Position numbers and translations under genes: made by a program. A DNA stretch of 64,000 bases from Microbacterium sp. KUDC0406 (lineage in GTDB: Bacteria > Actinomycetota > Actinomycetes > Actinomycetales > Microbacteriaceae), in NCBI RefSeq assembly GCF_021582875.1, contig NZ_CP091138.1, positions 1,426,001 through 1,490,000 on the forward strand. The letters are read 5' to 3'. The stretch's first letter is position 1, and every line of letters starts with the position of its first letter. The notes beneath the pieces are model-generated. The model saw only the letters and a list, made by a program, of their open reading frames with translations, was not told where the DNA came from and made no database searches. This document shows positions 36,058 through 45,858 of this stretch, one piece after another.

Positions 36058-36063
36058 CCCTCA

Positions 36064-36069
36064 AGCCTA
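36064..36069 (-). promoter_or_regulatory. -10 element of the truB operon
   Basis: On the minus strand TAGGCT lies six bases (TGAGGG) before the truB ATG. It overlaps the 3' side of the lipoprotein gene region, so truB seems to have its own promoter. Confidence 0.5.
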
Positions 36070-36076
36070 CGGCGTG

Positions 36077-36727
36077 TCAGCCGCAGACCTCGTACGGCGG
36101 CTCGTCCCTGGAGGTCACCGTGACCGCGCTCACGGCGTCCTCATCGGCGCGGAACGAGAAGAAGATCGAGCCGATGCCGTCCGGGCCGACCCGCAGCATC
36201 GAGCCGTCCCCGATGGTCGGCTTCTGCTCCACCGCGTCAGGATGTGCGACGAGCACCTCCTCGCGGCTGGAGCCGAGGCCGAGGCCGTCCGCGGTGCGCG
36301 GGCCGTCCCCGGGCTGCGCCGTCTCGGACGTCGAGACGTCGATCGTGGTCACCGCCCCGTCGGTCAGATCGCTCTCGCGCGAGAAGTAGGCGGACACGCT
36401 CTTCTCCGGGTCGTTCCAGAACGCCGTCCACGAGCAGTTCTCGTCGACCGTCCAGGTCGGCACGCCTGCCACCGCATCGGCGAAGAGCTCGTCGAGCTGC
36501 ACCGGCCCCATCCCCTGCTCGGTGATCGTCCAGGTGCGCGGGTCGTCCGGGTCGGCGTCCGGGTTCGTCGTGCGGGTCTCATGCGGCGTCGGCGCGTCCG
36601 ACTGGATCGACGTCGGCGATGATGTGCTCGTCGGCGGGGACGCAGGCGTCCCGCAGCCAGCCAGCGCGACCGCCAGCACCGTCACGCCGAGCACCGCTGC
36701 GGCGCGCTTCCCTGTCCTCCTGATCAT
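36077..36727 (-). CDS. Putative lipoprotein
   Basis: A 216-residue secreted lipoprotein with a lipobox LAGC at residues 22-25 after a basic and hydrophobic signal. A Thr/Ser/Pro-rich linker runs to about residue 60, and a soluble domain follows (WTITEQGMGPVQLDELFADAVAG). The Cys in ENCSWT and the late YEVCG could pair. I do not recognise the domain. The ATG has GGAGG upstream. Confidence 0.8.
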   Translation of the reverse strand: MIRRTGKRAAAVLGVTVLAVALAGCGTPASPPTSTSSPTSIQSDAPTPHETRTTNPDADPDDPRTWTITEQGMGPVQLDELFADAVAGVPTWTVDENCSWTAFWNDPEKSVSAYFSRESDLTDGAVTTIDVSTSETAQPGDGPRTADGLGLGSSREEVLVAHPDAVEQKPTIGDGSMLRVGPDGIGSIFFSFRADEDAVSAVTVTSRDEPPYEVCG

Positions 36728-36785
36728 GGCTCACCCTCCGAAGCAGCCGTCCGTCCGAGCGCCGCGATCTCGCACGACCGCTCGA

Positions 36786-36791
36786 TAAGCT
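36786..36791 (+). promoter_or_regulatory. -10 element of mutY
   Basis: TAAGCT lies exactly six bases before the ATG at 36798. It is divergent from the lipoprotein gene and there is no ribosome binding site. Confidence 0.5.
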
Positions 36792-36797
36792 GGCTGG

Positions 36798-37696
36798 ATG
36801 GTCACGCCCGCGACTCCCCCGCCGCGTGGCGCCCAGCTCTGCTGGCATGGTACCGACGCGAAGCCCGCGATCTCCCGTGGCGCCGGCCGGAGTTCTCGGA
36901 TCGTTATGGCGCCTGGGGCACGCTGGTCAGCGAGTTCATGCTGCAGCAGACTCCGGTCGCACGGGTGATCCCGCACCTGGAGGCCTGGCTGGAGCGCTGG
37001 CCGACGCCGGCCGCGCAGGCCGCGGCGACGCCGGCCCAGGTGGTGCATCAGTGGGCGAATCTCGGCTACCCGCGGCGCGCGCTCTGGCTGCACCGCGCCG
37101 CCATCGAGGTGGTCGAGCGGCACGGTGGTGTCGTGCCCCGCGATGTCGACGCGCTGCTGGCGCTGTCCGGCATCGGCGACTACACCGCGCGAGCCGTCGC
37201 CGTGTTCAGCTACGGCGACCGGCACCCGGTCGTCGACACCAACACCCGCAGGGTGATCGCACGGGCGGTGGACGGCCGGTCGCAGCCCGCCCCGCCGTCC
37301 CGGCGGGATCTGATGCGCATGTCGGCGCTTCTCCCCGAGGACGACGACGATGCCGCGGTCTTCAACGCCGCCGCGATGGAGCTCGGCGCGGTGGTCTGCA
37401 CCGCACGCTCGCCGCGATGCGGGATCTGCCCGCTCGCGCCCTCCTGCGCCTGGCTTGCCGCCGGCCGCCCCGACACCGGCGACGAGCGTCGCCGCCAGGC
37501 GCGCTACGAGGGATCGGACCGGCAGACCCGCGGCGGCATCCTGCGCGCGCTGCGGCACGCGACGGATCATCGGATGCCGGCGGATGCCGTGCTCGCGGAC
37601 TGGCCGGATCGGGCGCAGCGCGACCGGGCGATCGACTCCCTGATCGCCGACGGCCTCGTCGAGGCATCCGACGACCACCTGCTGCTCCCCCGCTGA
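36798..37696 (+). CDS. mutY: A/G-specific adenine glycosylase, frameshifted
   Basis: Base-excision repair glycosylase removing A opposite 8-oxoguanine. From ATG 36798 the frame reads MVTPATPP, then one base must be restored in the C run at 36816-36820 to continue as AAWRPALLAWYRREARDLPWR. Then come EFMLQQTPV (catalytic Glu), the helix-hairpin-helix LSGIGDYTARAV with VDTN (catalytic Asp), and four Cys in CTARSPRCGICPLAPSC for the 4Fe-4S cluster. About 299 residues, shorter than E. coli MutY. No in-frame start lies between 36798 and the internal Met at 36938. Confidence 0.85.
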
Positions 37697-37757
37697 CCAC
37701 GCGCCGGCCGCAGCAAGTGCATCCTCGAAGACCGCCCGCAGAGCATCGTCGCTCGAC

Positions 37758-38402
37758 TCAGTCCTTCACCATCAGTTCGCGCATCAGGCGCGCGATGAGG
37801 TTCCGGTACGCCTCCAGGCCCGCCCCTTCGATCCGAACAACCCTGTCGTAGACCTCGACCGATCCGATCACTGCGCCCCACCGTGCGAGTTCGACGTCCG
37901 GCACGTCCTCACGCAACCAGCCGTGCGAGCGCCAGAGGCCCGTCACCCGGAGATTCTCCTCCCGGATGCTCTCAGTGAGCCTCCGAAGGGACGCCGCAAG
38001 CTCAGGGTCGGAGCGCGCTGCTTCCGAGAAGGCCAGCCACAGCCCGTGACTGCGGCTGTTGACCTCGGCGAGGATCACGGCGCTGATGCGCGCGGCATCC
38101 GCTGCGGATCCGGCCGTCCGGAACCGTGACCCCAGGTCCGTGTCGAGCACCTCGCCCTCATCGCCCGTACCGAAGGACAGCAGGTCGATCGCGGCGTGCA
38201 GAAGGCGGATCTTCGGTCCGTGGCTCTGCACGGTCTCGGTGGAGACATCCGCGGCGCGCGCGATCTGCGGCAACGAAGTCCCCGCGTAACCGCCCGACGC
38301 GAAGAGTTCCGCGGCGGCGCGGATGATGCGCTCCCGCGTCTCGGAGGCCTGCTGTTCACGAAGGCGCGACGTGTAACGGCGCCGCGGTTGCTCTCTCGAC
38401 AT
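37758..38402 (-). CDS. TetR family transcriptional regulator
   Basis: A 214-residue repressor-type protein. The N-terminal helix-turn-helix reads RIIRAAAELFASGGYAGTSLPQIARAADVSTETVQSHG, and the ligand domain follows. It is divergent from a macrolide-type glycosyltransferase gene, with a 75-base shared region holding CACCATGGTG. The likely role is control of that glycosyltransferase gene and itself, in response to an unknown small molecule. Confidence 0.88.
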   Translation of the reverse strand: MSREQPRRRYTSRLREQQASETRERIIRAAAELFASGGYAGTSLPQIARAADVSTETVQSHGPKIRLLHAAIDLLSFGTGDEGEVLDTDLGSRFRTAGSAADAARISAVILAEVNSRSHGLWLAFSEAARSDPELAASLRRLTESIREENLRVTGLWRSHGWLREDVPDVELARWGAVIGSVEVYDRVVRIEGAGLEAYRNLIARLMRELMVKD

Positions 38403-38416
38403 ATTGACTCCTGTAT

Positions 38417-38426
38417 CACCATGGTG
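38417..38426. promoter_or_regulatory. Candidate TetR operator
   Basis: CACCATGGTG is a perfect ten-base palindrome, extended by GTAT on the left and AATAC on the right (one extra base). It lies between the divergent TetR and glycosyltransferase genes. Two direct GACTCCTGTAT/GCACTCCTATAT-like elements flank it. Confidence 0.4.
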
Positions 38427-38477
38427 AATACTGCACTCCTATATTCAACCACATCCGCCGAAGATCGGAGAGAGATC

Positions 38478-39782
38478 ATGGCTTCCCTGTTGTTCGCGAG
38501 CGTCCCGGTGCATGGGCACCTCACCCCTCTGCTCCCCCTCGCCCGGGCGCTCGTCGAGAGAGGCGATCACGTGCGGTTCCTCACGGGGGCCCGTTTCCGC
38601 GACGTCGTCGCCGCTGCCGGGGCCGAGCACGTTCCGCTGCCCGCCGACGCCGACTTCGACGACCGCCGGATAGGCGACCGCTTCCCCGGGCGAGAGGGAC
38701 TGTCGCCGGTGAAGGCGATCGCGCACGACATCGAGCACGTCTTCGTCCGACCCGGCGCGAGCCAGTTCGCGGCCATCCAGCACTTGCTCGAGGACGAGCC
38801 CGCAGACGCGATCGTCGTGGATCCGACCTTCGCTGCGGGCGCCCTGCTGGTCGAACTGCCGCCGGCAGAACGTCCGCCCGTCATCGTCGGCGGGGCATTG
38901 CCCCTGAACCTTCCCGAGCCCGGTCTGGCTCCGTTCGGGTTGGGGCTGCCGCCGAGGCACGGTGTGTCCGGCGCCATCCGCAACCATGCACTGCATGCCC
39001 TCACAGATCGTCTCTTCGCGCCGGTGAACGCGGCCGGTCGCGAGATCGGGCGCCGTGCACTCGGCGCAGAGCCGCGCTTCCCCGTGATGGACTGGATGCG
39101 GCATGCCGATGCGATCGCACAGCTCGCCGTCGAGTCGTTCGAGTATCCGCGGCCGGCGACCGATGCCAGGGTCGTCTTCATCGGTCCGGCATCGGTCTCG
39201 GACGCGCGCGTCCACTCACGACCGGAATGGTGGCCCGACCTCGATGGCGCCCGGCCTGTGATCCACGTGACCCAGGGGACGCTCGCGAACGATGACCTGG
39301 GCGATCTCGTTCTGCCGACGATCGAAGCCTTCGCCGACTCGGACGCCCTGGTCGTGGTCGCCACCGGCGGTGTACCGGTCTCTTCACTCGGCGCGCTGCC
39401 GGAGAACGTACGCGTCGCGGAGTTCCTGCCGTACGACGAACTGCTGCCGCTGACGACGGTGATGATCAGCAATGGCGGCTACGGTGGTGCACAGTTCGCG
39501 CTGCGACATGGCGTTCCGCTGGTGGTCGCCCCGGGACAGGAGGACAAGATCGAGGTGGCCGCAAGAGTCGCCTGGTCGGGTGCGGGCGTGAATCTGCGCC
39601 GGCAGCGCCCCGCACCCGCGCAGTTGCGGCGCGCGGTCGACCGTGTTCTGCAGGACCCGTCTTATCGGCGTGCGGCGGAGCGGATCGGTGCCGACATCGC
39701 GGCTGCCCCCGGCGCATCGGGGTTCGCCGCGCTGGTCGACATCCTCATCGCCGAGCGCACCCTGGCTGGTGCGACCGGCTGA
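38478..39782 (+). CDS. Macrolide-type (GT1) glycosyltransferase
   Basis: A 434-residue GT-B glycosyltransferase. It opens with LLFASVPVHGHLTPLLPLARALVERG, the acceptor domain of MGT/OleD-like enzymes, and ends with the nucleotide-sugar domain (VIHVTQGT, VRVAEFLPYDELLP, ISNGGYGGAQFALRHGVPLVVAPGQEDK). It may inactivate macrolides or similar compounds by sugar transfer, but this is inference from the family. GGAGAGAGATC precedes the ATG at 38478. An upstream in-frame ATG at 38421 overlaps the putative operator and was rejected. Confidence 0.85.
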   Translation: MASLLFASVPVHGHLTPLLPLARALVERGDHVRFLTGARFRDVVAAAGAEHVPLPADADFDDRRIGDRFPGREGLSPVKAIAHDIEHVFVRPGASQFAAIQHLLEDEPADAIVVDPTFAAGALLVELPPAERPPVIVGGALPLNLPEPGLAPFGLGLPPRHGVSGAIRNHALHALTDRLFAPVNAAGREIGRRALGAEPRFPVMDWMRHADAIAQLAVESFEYPRPATDARVVFIGPASVSDARVHSRPEWWPDLDGARPVIHVTQGTLANDDLGDLVLPTIEAFADSDALVVVATGGVPVSSLGALPENVRVAEFLPYDELLPLTTVMISNGGYGGAQFALRHGVPLVVAPGQEDKIEVAARVAWSGAGVNLRRQRPAPAQLRRAVDRVLQDPSYRRAAERIGADIAAAPGASGFAALVDILIAERTLAGATG

Positions 39783-39854
39783 GCCCGCTTCCTCGTGCCC
39801 CCTCGTCGAAGCACCGCGTCTCGCAATCCGGCACAGAGCCTCCCGCGATTCGTG

Positions 39855-40289
39855 CTACCGCTCGTCGCCCTCTTCGTCCGCCTCGCGGTACGGGTCGGCG
39901 TCGCCGGCGTGCGTGGCGGTCGAAGCGAGTCTGGCCACCTCGGCGTCGCGCTCCTGCGCCTCGCGCAGCAGAGCGCCGATGTGATCAGCGGTCTCCGGCA
40001 AGGCGTCCGGGATGAACTCCAGCGTCGGCACCAGACGGGTGCTCAGCTGACGGCCCACCTCGCTGCGCAGCATCCCGGTCGCCGAGGTCAGCGCAGCGCC
40101 GCTGGCCACGCGCTCCTCCTCGGTGCCGAGCACCGTGTAGAACACAGAGGCGTGCTGGAGGTCGCCCGAGACGCGCACGTCCGTGATCGTGACGAAGCCG
40201 AGGCGCGGGTCGCGCAGCCCCTTCTCCAGCCGCTCGGCGAGGATGACGCGGATGCGGTCCGCGAGCCGTGCCTGTCGTTCGCCAGCCAT
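39855..40289 (-). CDS. rbfA: Ribosome-binding factor A
   Basis: A 144-residue KH-fold assembly factor for the 30S subunit. Motifs RIRVILAERLEKGLRDPRLGFVTITDVRVSGDLQHASVFY and LRSEVGRQLSTRLVPTLEFIPD are typical. The ATG at 40289 has AGGGA upstream; the longer frame to 40340 adds an unrelated leader. The C-terminus is acidic. It follows infB across a perfect hairpin. Confidence 0.93.
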   Translation of the reverse strand: MAGERQARLADRIRVILAERLEKGLRDPRLGFVTITDVRVSGDLQHASVFYTVLGTEEERVASGAALTSATGMLRSEVGRQLSTRLVPTLEFIPDALPETADHIGALLREAQERDAEVARLASTATHAGDADPYREADEEGDER

Positions 40290-40310
40290 GTTCCCTACTC
40301 CCTGTGTGAC

Positions 40311-40342
40311 GAATGAGGGGCGCCCGGAGGCGCCCCTCATTC
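40311..40342 (-). terminator. Hairpin between infB and rbfA
   Basis: GAATGAGGGGCGCC and GGCGCCCCTCATTC form a perfect 14-bp stem with a four-base loop, 12 bases after the infB stop and 22 bases before the rbfA ATG. It may reduce or end transcription between two genes usually in one operon. Confidence 0.75.
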
Positions 40343-40353
40343 TTCAGATCGGA

Positions 40354-43124
40354 TCAGCCGCGCGGCTTCTCCACCATCTCGGTCGTCTCGATCTCGTCGC
40401 CGACCTGGATGTCGTTGTACTTGCCCAGGCCGATGCCGGCCTCGAAGTCGGTGCGCACCTCGGTGACGTCGTCCTTGAAGCGACGCAGCGACTCGATGGC
40501 CAGGCCATCGGCGAGCACGACGCCGTCGCGGATGACGCGCGCCTTGGCGTTGCGCGTGATCGTTCCGGAGCGGACGATGACACCGGCGATGTTGCCGAAC
40601 TTCGAGGAGCGGAACACCTCGCGGATCTCGGCGACACCCGACTGGACCTCTTCGAACTCCGGCTTGAGCATGCCCTTGAGAGAGCTCTCGATCTCGTCGA
40701 TCGCGTTGTAGATCACCGAGTAGAACCGGATGTCCACGCCCTCGCGGGACGCCGCCTCGCGGGCCTTCGCATCGGGGCGGACGTTGAAGCCGATGACGAT
40801 CGCGTTGTCGATCGTCGCCAGGTTCACATCCGACTCCGTGACAGCGCCGACACCGCGGTGGATGATCCGCAGCTGCACCGAGTCGTCGACCTCGATCTTG
40901 AGGAGCGACTCCTCCAGCGCCTCGACGGCACCGGACACGTCACCCTTGATGATGAGGTTGAGCGTCTCGACCTTGCCCTCTTCGAGAGCACGGGTGAAGT
41001 CCTCGAGCGAGATGCGCTTGCGAGCCTTGGCCAGCTGGGCGTTGCGCTCGACGGCCTCGCGCTTCTCGGCGATCTGGCGAGCCATGCGGTCCTCGTCCGT
41101 GACGATGAACACGTCACCGGCGCGGGGCACCGAGTTCAGACCCTGCACCTGCACCGGACGCGAGGGCGCTGCGAACTCGACCGCTTCGCCGTTCTCGTCG
41201 AGCATGGCGCGGACGCGGCCGTACGCCGTTCCGGCGACGATCGCGTCGCCGACGTGCAGCGTTCCGGACTGGATCAGCACCGTGGCGATGGAGCCGCGGC
41301 CCTTGTCGAGCTTCGCCTCGATCGCGACACCGCGGGCGGACTTGTTCGGGTTCGCCGTGAGGTCGAGACCCGCGTCAGCGGTCAGCAGCACGGCGTCGAG
41401 CAGCTCCTGGATGCCGGTGCCGGCACGCGCCGACACGTCCACGAACATGACGTCGCCGCCGTACTCCTCGGCCACCAGACCGTACTCGGTCAGCTGCTGG
41501 CGCACCTTGGCCGGGTTGGCCTCGGGCTTGTCGACCTTGTTCACCGCGACCACGATCGGCACCTCGGCCGCCTGGGCGTGGTTCAGCGCCTCCACCGTCT
41601 GCGGCATGATGCCGTCGTCGGCGGCGACCACGAGGATGGCGAGATCGGTGACCTGGGCACCACGGGCACGCATGGCGGTGAACGCCTCGTGACCCGGGGT
41701 GTCGATGAAGGTGATCGCGCGCTCGATGCCCTCGTGCTCGGTCCAGACCTGGTACGCACCGATGTGCTGCGTGATGCCGCCGGCCTCGCCCTCGATCACG
41801 TTGGTCTGACGGATCGCGTCGAGCAGACGCGTCTTACCGTGGTCGACGTGGCCCATGACGGTGACCACCGGAGGACGGATCTCGAGATCCTCGTCGCTCT
41901 CGGCCTCCAGCTCGGCCTCGAGGTCGAGACCGAAGCCCTCCAGGAGCTCCTTGTCCTCGTCCTCGGGCGAGACGATCTGCACCTTGTAGCCGAGCTCTTC
42001 GCCGAGGACCTCGAAGGTGGCCTCGTCGAGCGACTCGGTCGCGGTCGCCATCTCACCCAGGTTGAACAGGATGGTGACGAGCGTGCCCGGCTGGACGGTG
42101 TAACCCCTCAGGGCCTCGAGCTTGTCCGCGAAGTCGGCGATCGACGCGCCGCGGCGCAGACGGATGATCTCGCCGTTGCCCTTCTGGACGTTGACGCCGC
42201 CGACGACCGGCGCCGACCGCATCTCGAATTCCTGCCGCTTCGCCCGCCGCGACTTGCGCTGCTTGCTCTTGCCGCCGCCCTTGCCGAACGCGCCCGCAGT
42301 GCCGCCGCCGGGTCCACGACCGCGACCGCCGCCACCGGGACGACCGGCGAAGCCGCCGCCCGGACGCTGGAAGCCACCACCGGCACCGGCGCCCCCACCG
42401 GGACCGCCGGGACGGCCAGGACCGCCGGAGCGCTGCTGGAACGGAGCGCCGCCGGGACGACCGCCCTGACCGCCACGTGCGCCACCCGGACGACCGGCGC
42501 CCGCCGGACGGGGTCCGCCGACGCGCGGCGAACCGGGACGGGGAGCCTGCGGCCGCCGGATGTTGCCCGGAGTCGGACGCTGACCCATGCCCTGCGCCGA
42601 GGCGAACGGGTTGTTTCCCGGACGCGGGCCCGCGGGCCGCTGACCCATGCCCTGCGAGGACGAGAAGGGGTTGTTCCCGGGTCGCGGTGCGCCCGGCTTC
42701 GGGCGCCACCGCTCTTCGGGGCGGCACCGGGCTTCGGAGCGTCACCCGGCTTGGGTGCGCTGCCGCCCGGCTTGGGCGCGTCGGATGCCGGAGCCTGAGT
42801 CTCGGCAGCGGGAGCCGGTGCCTCTTCAGCGGGCGCCGCAGGCGCCGCGGGCTTGGCGGGACCGGGCTTCGGGCCCGGCTTGGGTGCGCTCTTCGCACCC
42901 GAAGCAGCGGGCTTCGGGGCGGACTTCGCCTCGGGCCCTGCCTCGACGGGCTTCGCGCTCGGGTCGGCCTCGATCGCCGCGCGCAGCTTGCGCGCCACCG
43001 GCGGTTCGATGGTCGAGGACGGGCTCTTCACGAACTCGCCGAGCTCCTTGAGCTTCGCGAGAGCGAACTTGCTGTCGACGCCGAGTTCAGCGGCGATCTC
43101 GTGCACACGTGGTTTGGCAGCCAC
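40354..43124 (-). CDS. infB: Translation initiation factor IF-2, with one frame change
   Basis: Essential GTPase delivering initiator tRNA. From the GTG at 43124 (AGGAGAATT ribosome binding site) the frame gives an IF2_N domain ([19 protein letters not shown]) and a Pro/Ala linker. At about 42701-42703 one base is missing in a G run (C run on the coding strand), and the rest continues in another frame: PRPGNNPF, Gly-rich repeats, then the G domain with [24 protein letters not shown] and [10 protein letters not shown]. Restoring the base gives 923 residues, the expected length. The internal ATG at 42648 lacks a ribosome binding site. Confidence 0.9.
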
Positions 43125-43218
43125 AATTCTCCTGTCTGGGTCGATCCGCCCAGGCAGGGCGGACCATCAGTCGCGGACGGGTCTCATTTCGAGCCGTTCA
43201 CTTTGTTTCCATAGCCGT

Positions 43219-43488
43219 TCAGCCTTTGTTTCTCTGGCGATACTGTTCGATGATCCGCACGTCGGCCTCGGAGAACTCCAGGGGTCCGGACGCACGCAGT
43301 GCACGAGCGAAGGCACGGCGCCGCAGCGCGGCATCCATGCATTCACGAGCCGGATGCAGCCACGCCCCTCTCCCGCTCATCACGGCGCGCTCGTCGAGGA
43401 CGAGTTCACCATTCCGGGCAACCACCCTGATCAGAGCGGATCGAGAGGCACGTTCGCGGCAACCGACACACGTTCGTACAGGTTCCAT
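43219..43488 (-). CDS. ylxR: YlxR/RnpM family RNA-binding protein
   Basis: An 89-residue basic protein of the DUF448 family. The N-terminal RTCVGCRERASRSALIRVV and the central GRGAWLHPARECMDAALRRR are the family signature. In other bacteria YlxR (RnpM) binds RNase P RNA. It lies between nusA and infB as usual. The start is the ATG of MEPVRTCVGC. Confidence 0.92.
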   Translation of the reverse strand: MEPVRTCVGCRERASRSALIRVVARNGELVLDERAVMSGRGAWLHPARECMDAALRRRAFARALRASGPLEFSEADVRIIEQYRQRNKG

Positions 43489-43524
43489 CTTACACCTCGG
43501 CCCTGAGCGTCGGATGCGCCGCGC

Positions 43525-44511
43525 TCAGTCCATGACGCTGTCGGGCTGAATGTCGATCTTCGCGCCCGTGAGCTTCGCGGCGAGGCGGGCGTTCTGGCCC
43601 TCCTTGCCGATCGCGAGCGACAGCTGATAGTCGGGCACCAGGGCGCGGACGGCCTTGGTGCCGGCGTCCAGCACGAACGCGCTGGTGACCTTGGCGGGCG
43701 AGAGCGCGTTCGCGACGAAGGTGGCGAGATCGGGATTGTGGTCGACGATGTCGATCTTCTCGCCGGACAGTTCCTCGGTGACGGCGCGCACGCGGCGGCC
43801 GAGCTCCCCGATGCAGGCACCCTTCGCGTTGATGGACGGGTCGTTCGCCGTGACCGCGATCTTGGTGCGATGGCCGGCCTCACGGGCGAGCGAGACAATC
43901 TCGACCAGGCCCGCGGCGATCTCCGGCACCTCGAGAGCGAACAGCTTGCGCACCAGACCGGGGTGGGTCCGCGACACGGTGATCTGAGGCCCCTTCGTGC
44001 CCTTGGACACGCTCGTCACGTACACGCGCAGACGCGAGCCGTGCGTGTACTCCTCGCCGGGGACCTGCTCCTCGGGCGGGAGGATCGCCTCGACCGATCC
44101 GAGATCCACGTGGATCATGCGCGGGTTCGGGCCCTGCTGGACGACACCGGCGACGATGTCGCCCTCCTTGCCGCGGAACTCACCGAGCACCGCGTCGTCG
44201 GCGATGTCGCGGAGGCGCTGGCTGATGACCTGCTTGGCCGCGAAGGCGGCGATGCGACCGAAGTCCTCGGGCGTCGTCTCCTCCTCGCCGACGACCGCGC
44301 CCTCGTCATCGAGCACCGGCTGCAGCACGGCGACGTGACCGGTCTTGCGGTCGAGGTGGACGCGCACGCCCTCGGTGGTCTCGTCGCCCTCGGAGGAGGC
44401 GTTCTTGAGGTAGGCCGTCAGGATCGCCTGCTCGATGATCTCGACGAGCTCATCGAAGGGGATCGCCTTCTCCTTCTCGATGCCGCGCAGCAGTCCGAGT
44501 TCGATGTCCAT
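43525..44511 (-). CDS. nusA: Transcription termination/antitermination protein NusA
   Basis: A 328-residue NusA of the short actinobacterial form, lacking the C-terminal acidic repeats of E. coli. The N-terminal domain (RGIEKEKAIPFDELVEIIEQAIL) is followed by an S1 domain (GDIVAGVVQQGPNPRMIHVDLGSVEAILP) and two KH domains (GPQITVSRTHPGLVRKLFALEVPEIAAGLVEIV; NPDLATFVANALSPAKV). The ATG has GGGAGG at good spacing. rimP, which often precedes nusA, is absent here. Confidence 0.95.
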   Translation of the reverse strand: MDIELGLLRGIEKEKAIPFDELVEIIEQAILTAYLKNASSEGDETTEGVRVHLDRKTGHVAVLQPVLDDEGAVVGEEETTPEDFGRIAAFAAKQVISQRLRDIADDAVLGEFRGKEGDIVAGVVQQGPNPRMIHVDLGSVEAILPPEEQVPGEEYTHGSRLRVYVTSVSKGTKGPQITVSRTHPGLVRKLFALEVPEIAAGLVEIVSLAREAGHRTKIAVTANDPSINAKGACIGELGRRVRAVTEELSGEKIDIVDHNPDLATFVANALSPAKVTSAFVLDAGTKAVRALVPDYQLSLAIGKEGQNARLAAKLTGAKIDIQPDSVMD

Positions 44512-44739
44512 GACGGCCTCCCTATTAAGCTCTCACCGCGGTCAGGTTCGCCGCGGGCATCCGACCAGAATACCGGACGCGCGCCCGCGCGACGCCGCAC
44601 AGCGGGGTCGGGCGAGAGGACGCACTCCTCACCGGCATGTTTCCGTGCTTGTCGGCCGCGCGCCGCGGGTCTACCCTGATCGCATCGGATTTCGCAGGAT
44701 GCCTTCGCATTCGCCTTGGGGAACGAGATCGGAACACCC

Positions 44740-45840
44740 GTGACACCGCTGAACGTCCTCGTCATCGGGGCTGATGCCGGCGGCAACGTGCCGCCGGTGG
44801 CCGCCGTGTGCCGCGAGCTCGTCGAGCGCGGGCACCGCGTCGCCTTCGCAGGCATGCTCCTGCGCCACGTGGGAGTGGAACCCGTCCCCCTGCCCGCGCT
44901 GATGGGGCACCAGCCCGGGCTCGCCGCGAACGGCGTCGCGCAGATGACGGACATGGCGCGGATGGGCATGGGCCCGGCGCTCGCGAAGCAGGTGCGTCAG
45001 GAGATCGGCCGGCGGCATCCCGATGTCGTCGCGATCGACGGCATCATGGTCTCGTCCATCCGCGAGGCCACTCGCATCGGACCGCCCACGGCCGTGCTGT
45101 TCCACTCGTTCGGAGCGCTCTGGGGCGGCAGGATGTCGCGGGGACCGGCCAGTGCGGTGCTCGGTCCGTTCGGGCTGAGCCCGACGGCGGTGTGGGGTGC
45201 GGCGGATGCCCGCCTGCTCCTGACCGACCGCGATCTCGACCCGCTCACCGATGAGGAGAACACCCTCGGCTTCGAGTGGACCGGGACGACCGAGCAGGCT
45301 GTTCCGCCGGCGCCTCGAAGCCACGACGAACCGCCGCTGGTGCTGGTCAGCCTCAGCAGCGTCTGGCAGCGCAAGCAGGACGACGTCTACCGTCGGGTGA
45401 TCACCGCACTCGGCCGGCTGCCGGTCCGGGCGGTGGTCACCCGGTCGATGCCGCAGACCCCGCTGCGGGGCGAGTTCCCGCCGAACGTCGAGGTGCGCGG
45501 CAGGTCGGCGCACACCGAGATCCTGCCGCACGCGGCGCTCGTGATCGGACACGGCGGCCATTCCACGACGCTCGCCGCCCTCGCGCACGGCGTGCCGCTG
45601 CTCGTGCTCCCGATGAACAGGACCTCCGATCAGCCGCTGATCGGACGGGTCGTCGAGTCCCAGGGCGCCGGACGGGTGCTGTCGCGGTCCGTGCCGGCGC
45701 CGGAGCTGCAGTCGTCCATCGCCGACCTCCTCGCGGACGCGCGCATCGCCACGGCCGCGGCGCGCGTCGGAGAACGCCTGCGCGCAGAACGCGGCGCCGC
45801 CGTCGCCGCCGACCGGATAGAGCAGCTCGCCGGTCGGTGA
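44740..45840 (+). CDS. GT1-type glycosyltransferase
   Basis: A 366-residue GT-B glycosyltransferase related to MGT enzymes. The N-domain reads VLVIGADAGGNVPPVAAVCRELVERGHRVAFAG and the C-domain IGHGGHSTTLAALAHGVPLLVLPMNRTSDQPLIG, the nucleotide-sugar site. The GTG at 44740 is preferred because MTPLNVLVIGAD is a normal start; an in-frame TTG at 44716 is also possible. It is divergent from nusA. It is a distant paralogue of the gene at 38478, and the two flank the nusA-rbfA block. Confidence 0.8.
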   Translation: MTPLNVLVIGADAGGNVPPVAAVCRELVERGHRVAFAGMLLRHVGVEPVPLPALMGHQPGLAANGVAQMTDMARMGMGPALAKQVRQEIGRRHPDVVAIDGIMVSSIREATRIGPPTAVLFHSFGALWGGRMSRGPASAVLGPFGLSPTAVWGAADARLLLTDRDLDPLTDEENTLGFEWTGTTEQAVPPAPRSHDEPPLVLVSLSSVWQRKQDDVYRRVITALGRLPVRAVVTRSMPQTPLRGEFPPNVEVRGRSAHTEILPHAALVIGHGGHSTTLAALAHGVPLLVLPMNRTSDQPLIGRVVESQGAGRVLSRSVPAPELQSSIADLLADARIATAAARVGERLRAERGAAVAADRIEQLAGR

Positions 45841-45858
45841 GGTCGGCCGCGCGCGAGA

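Noticed and set aside
38421..38477. Upstream ATG at 38421 as the glycosyltransferase start
   Set aside because: It lies inside the candidate operator and lacks a ribosome binding site, while the ATG at 38478 has GGAGAGAGATC.
42646..42648. Internal ATG as an alternative IF2 isoform start
   Set aside because: E. coli makes short IF2 forms, but no spaced ribosome binding site is visible here and a missing base explains the split more simply.
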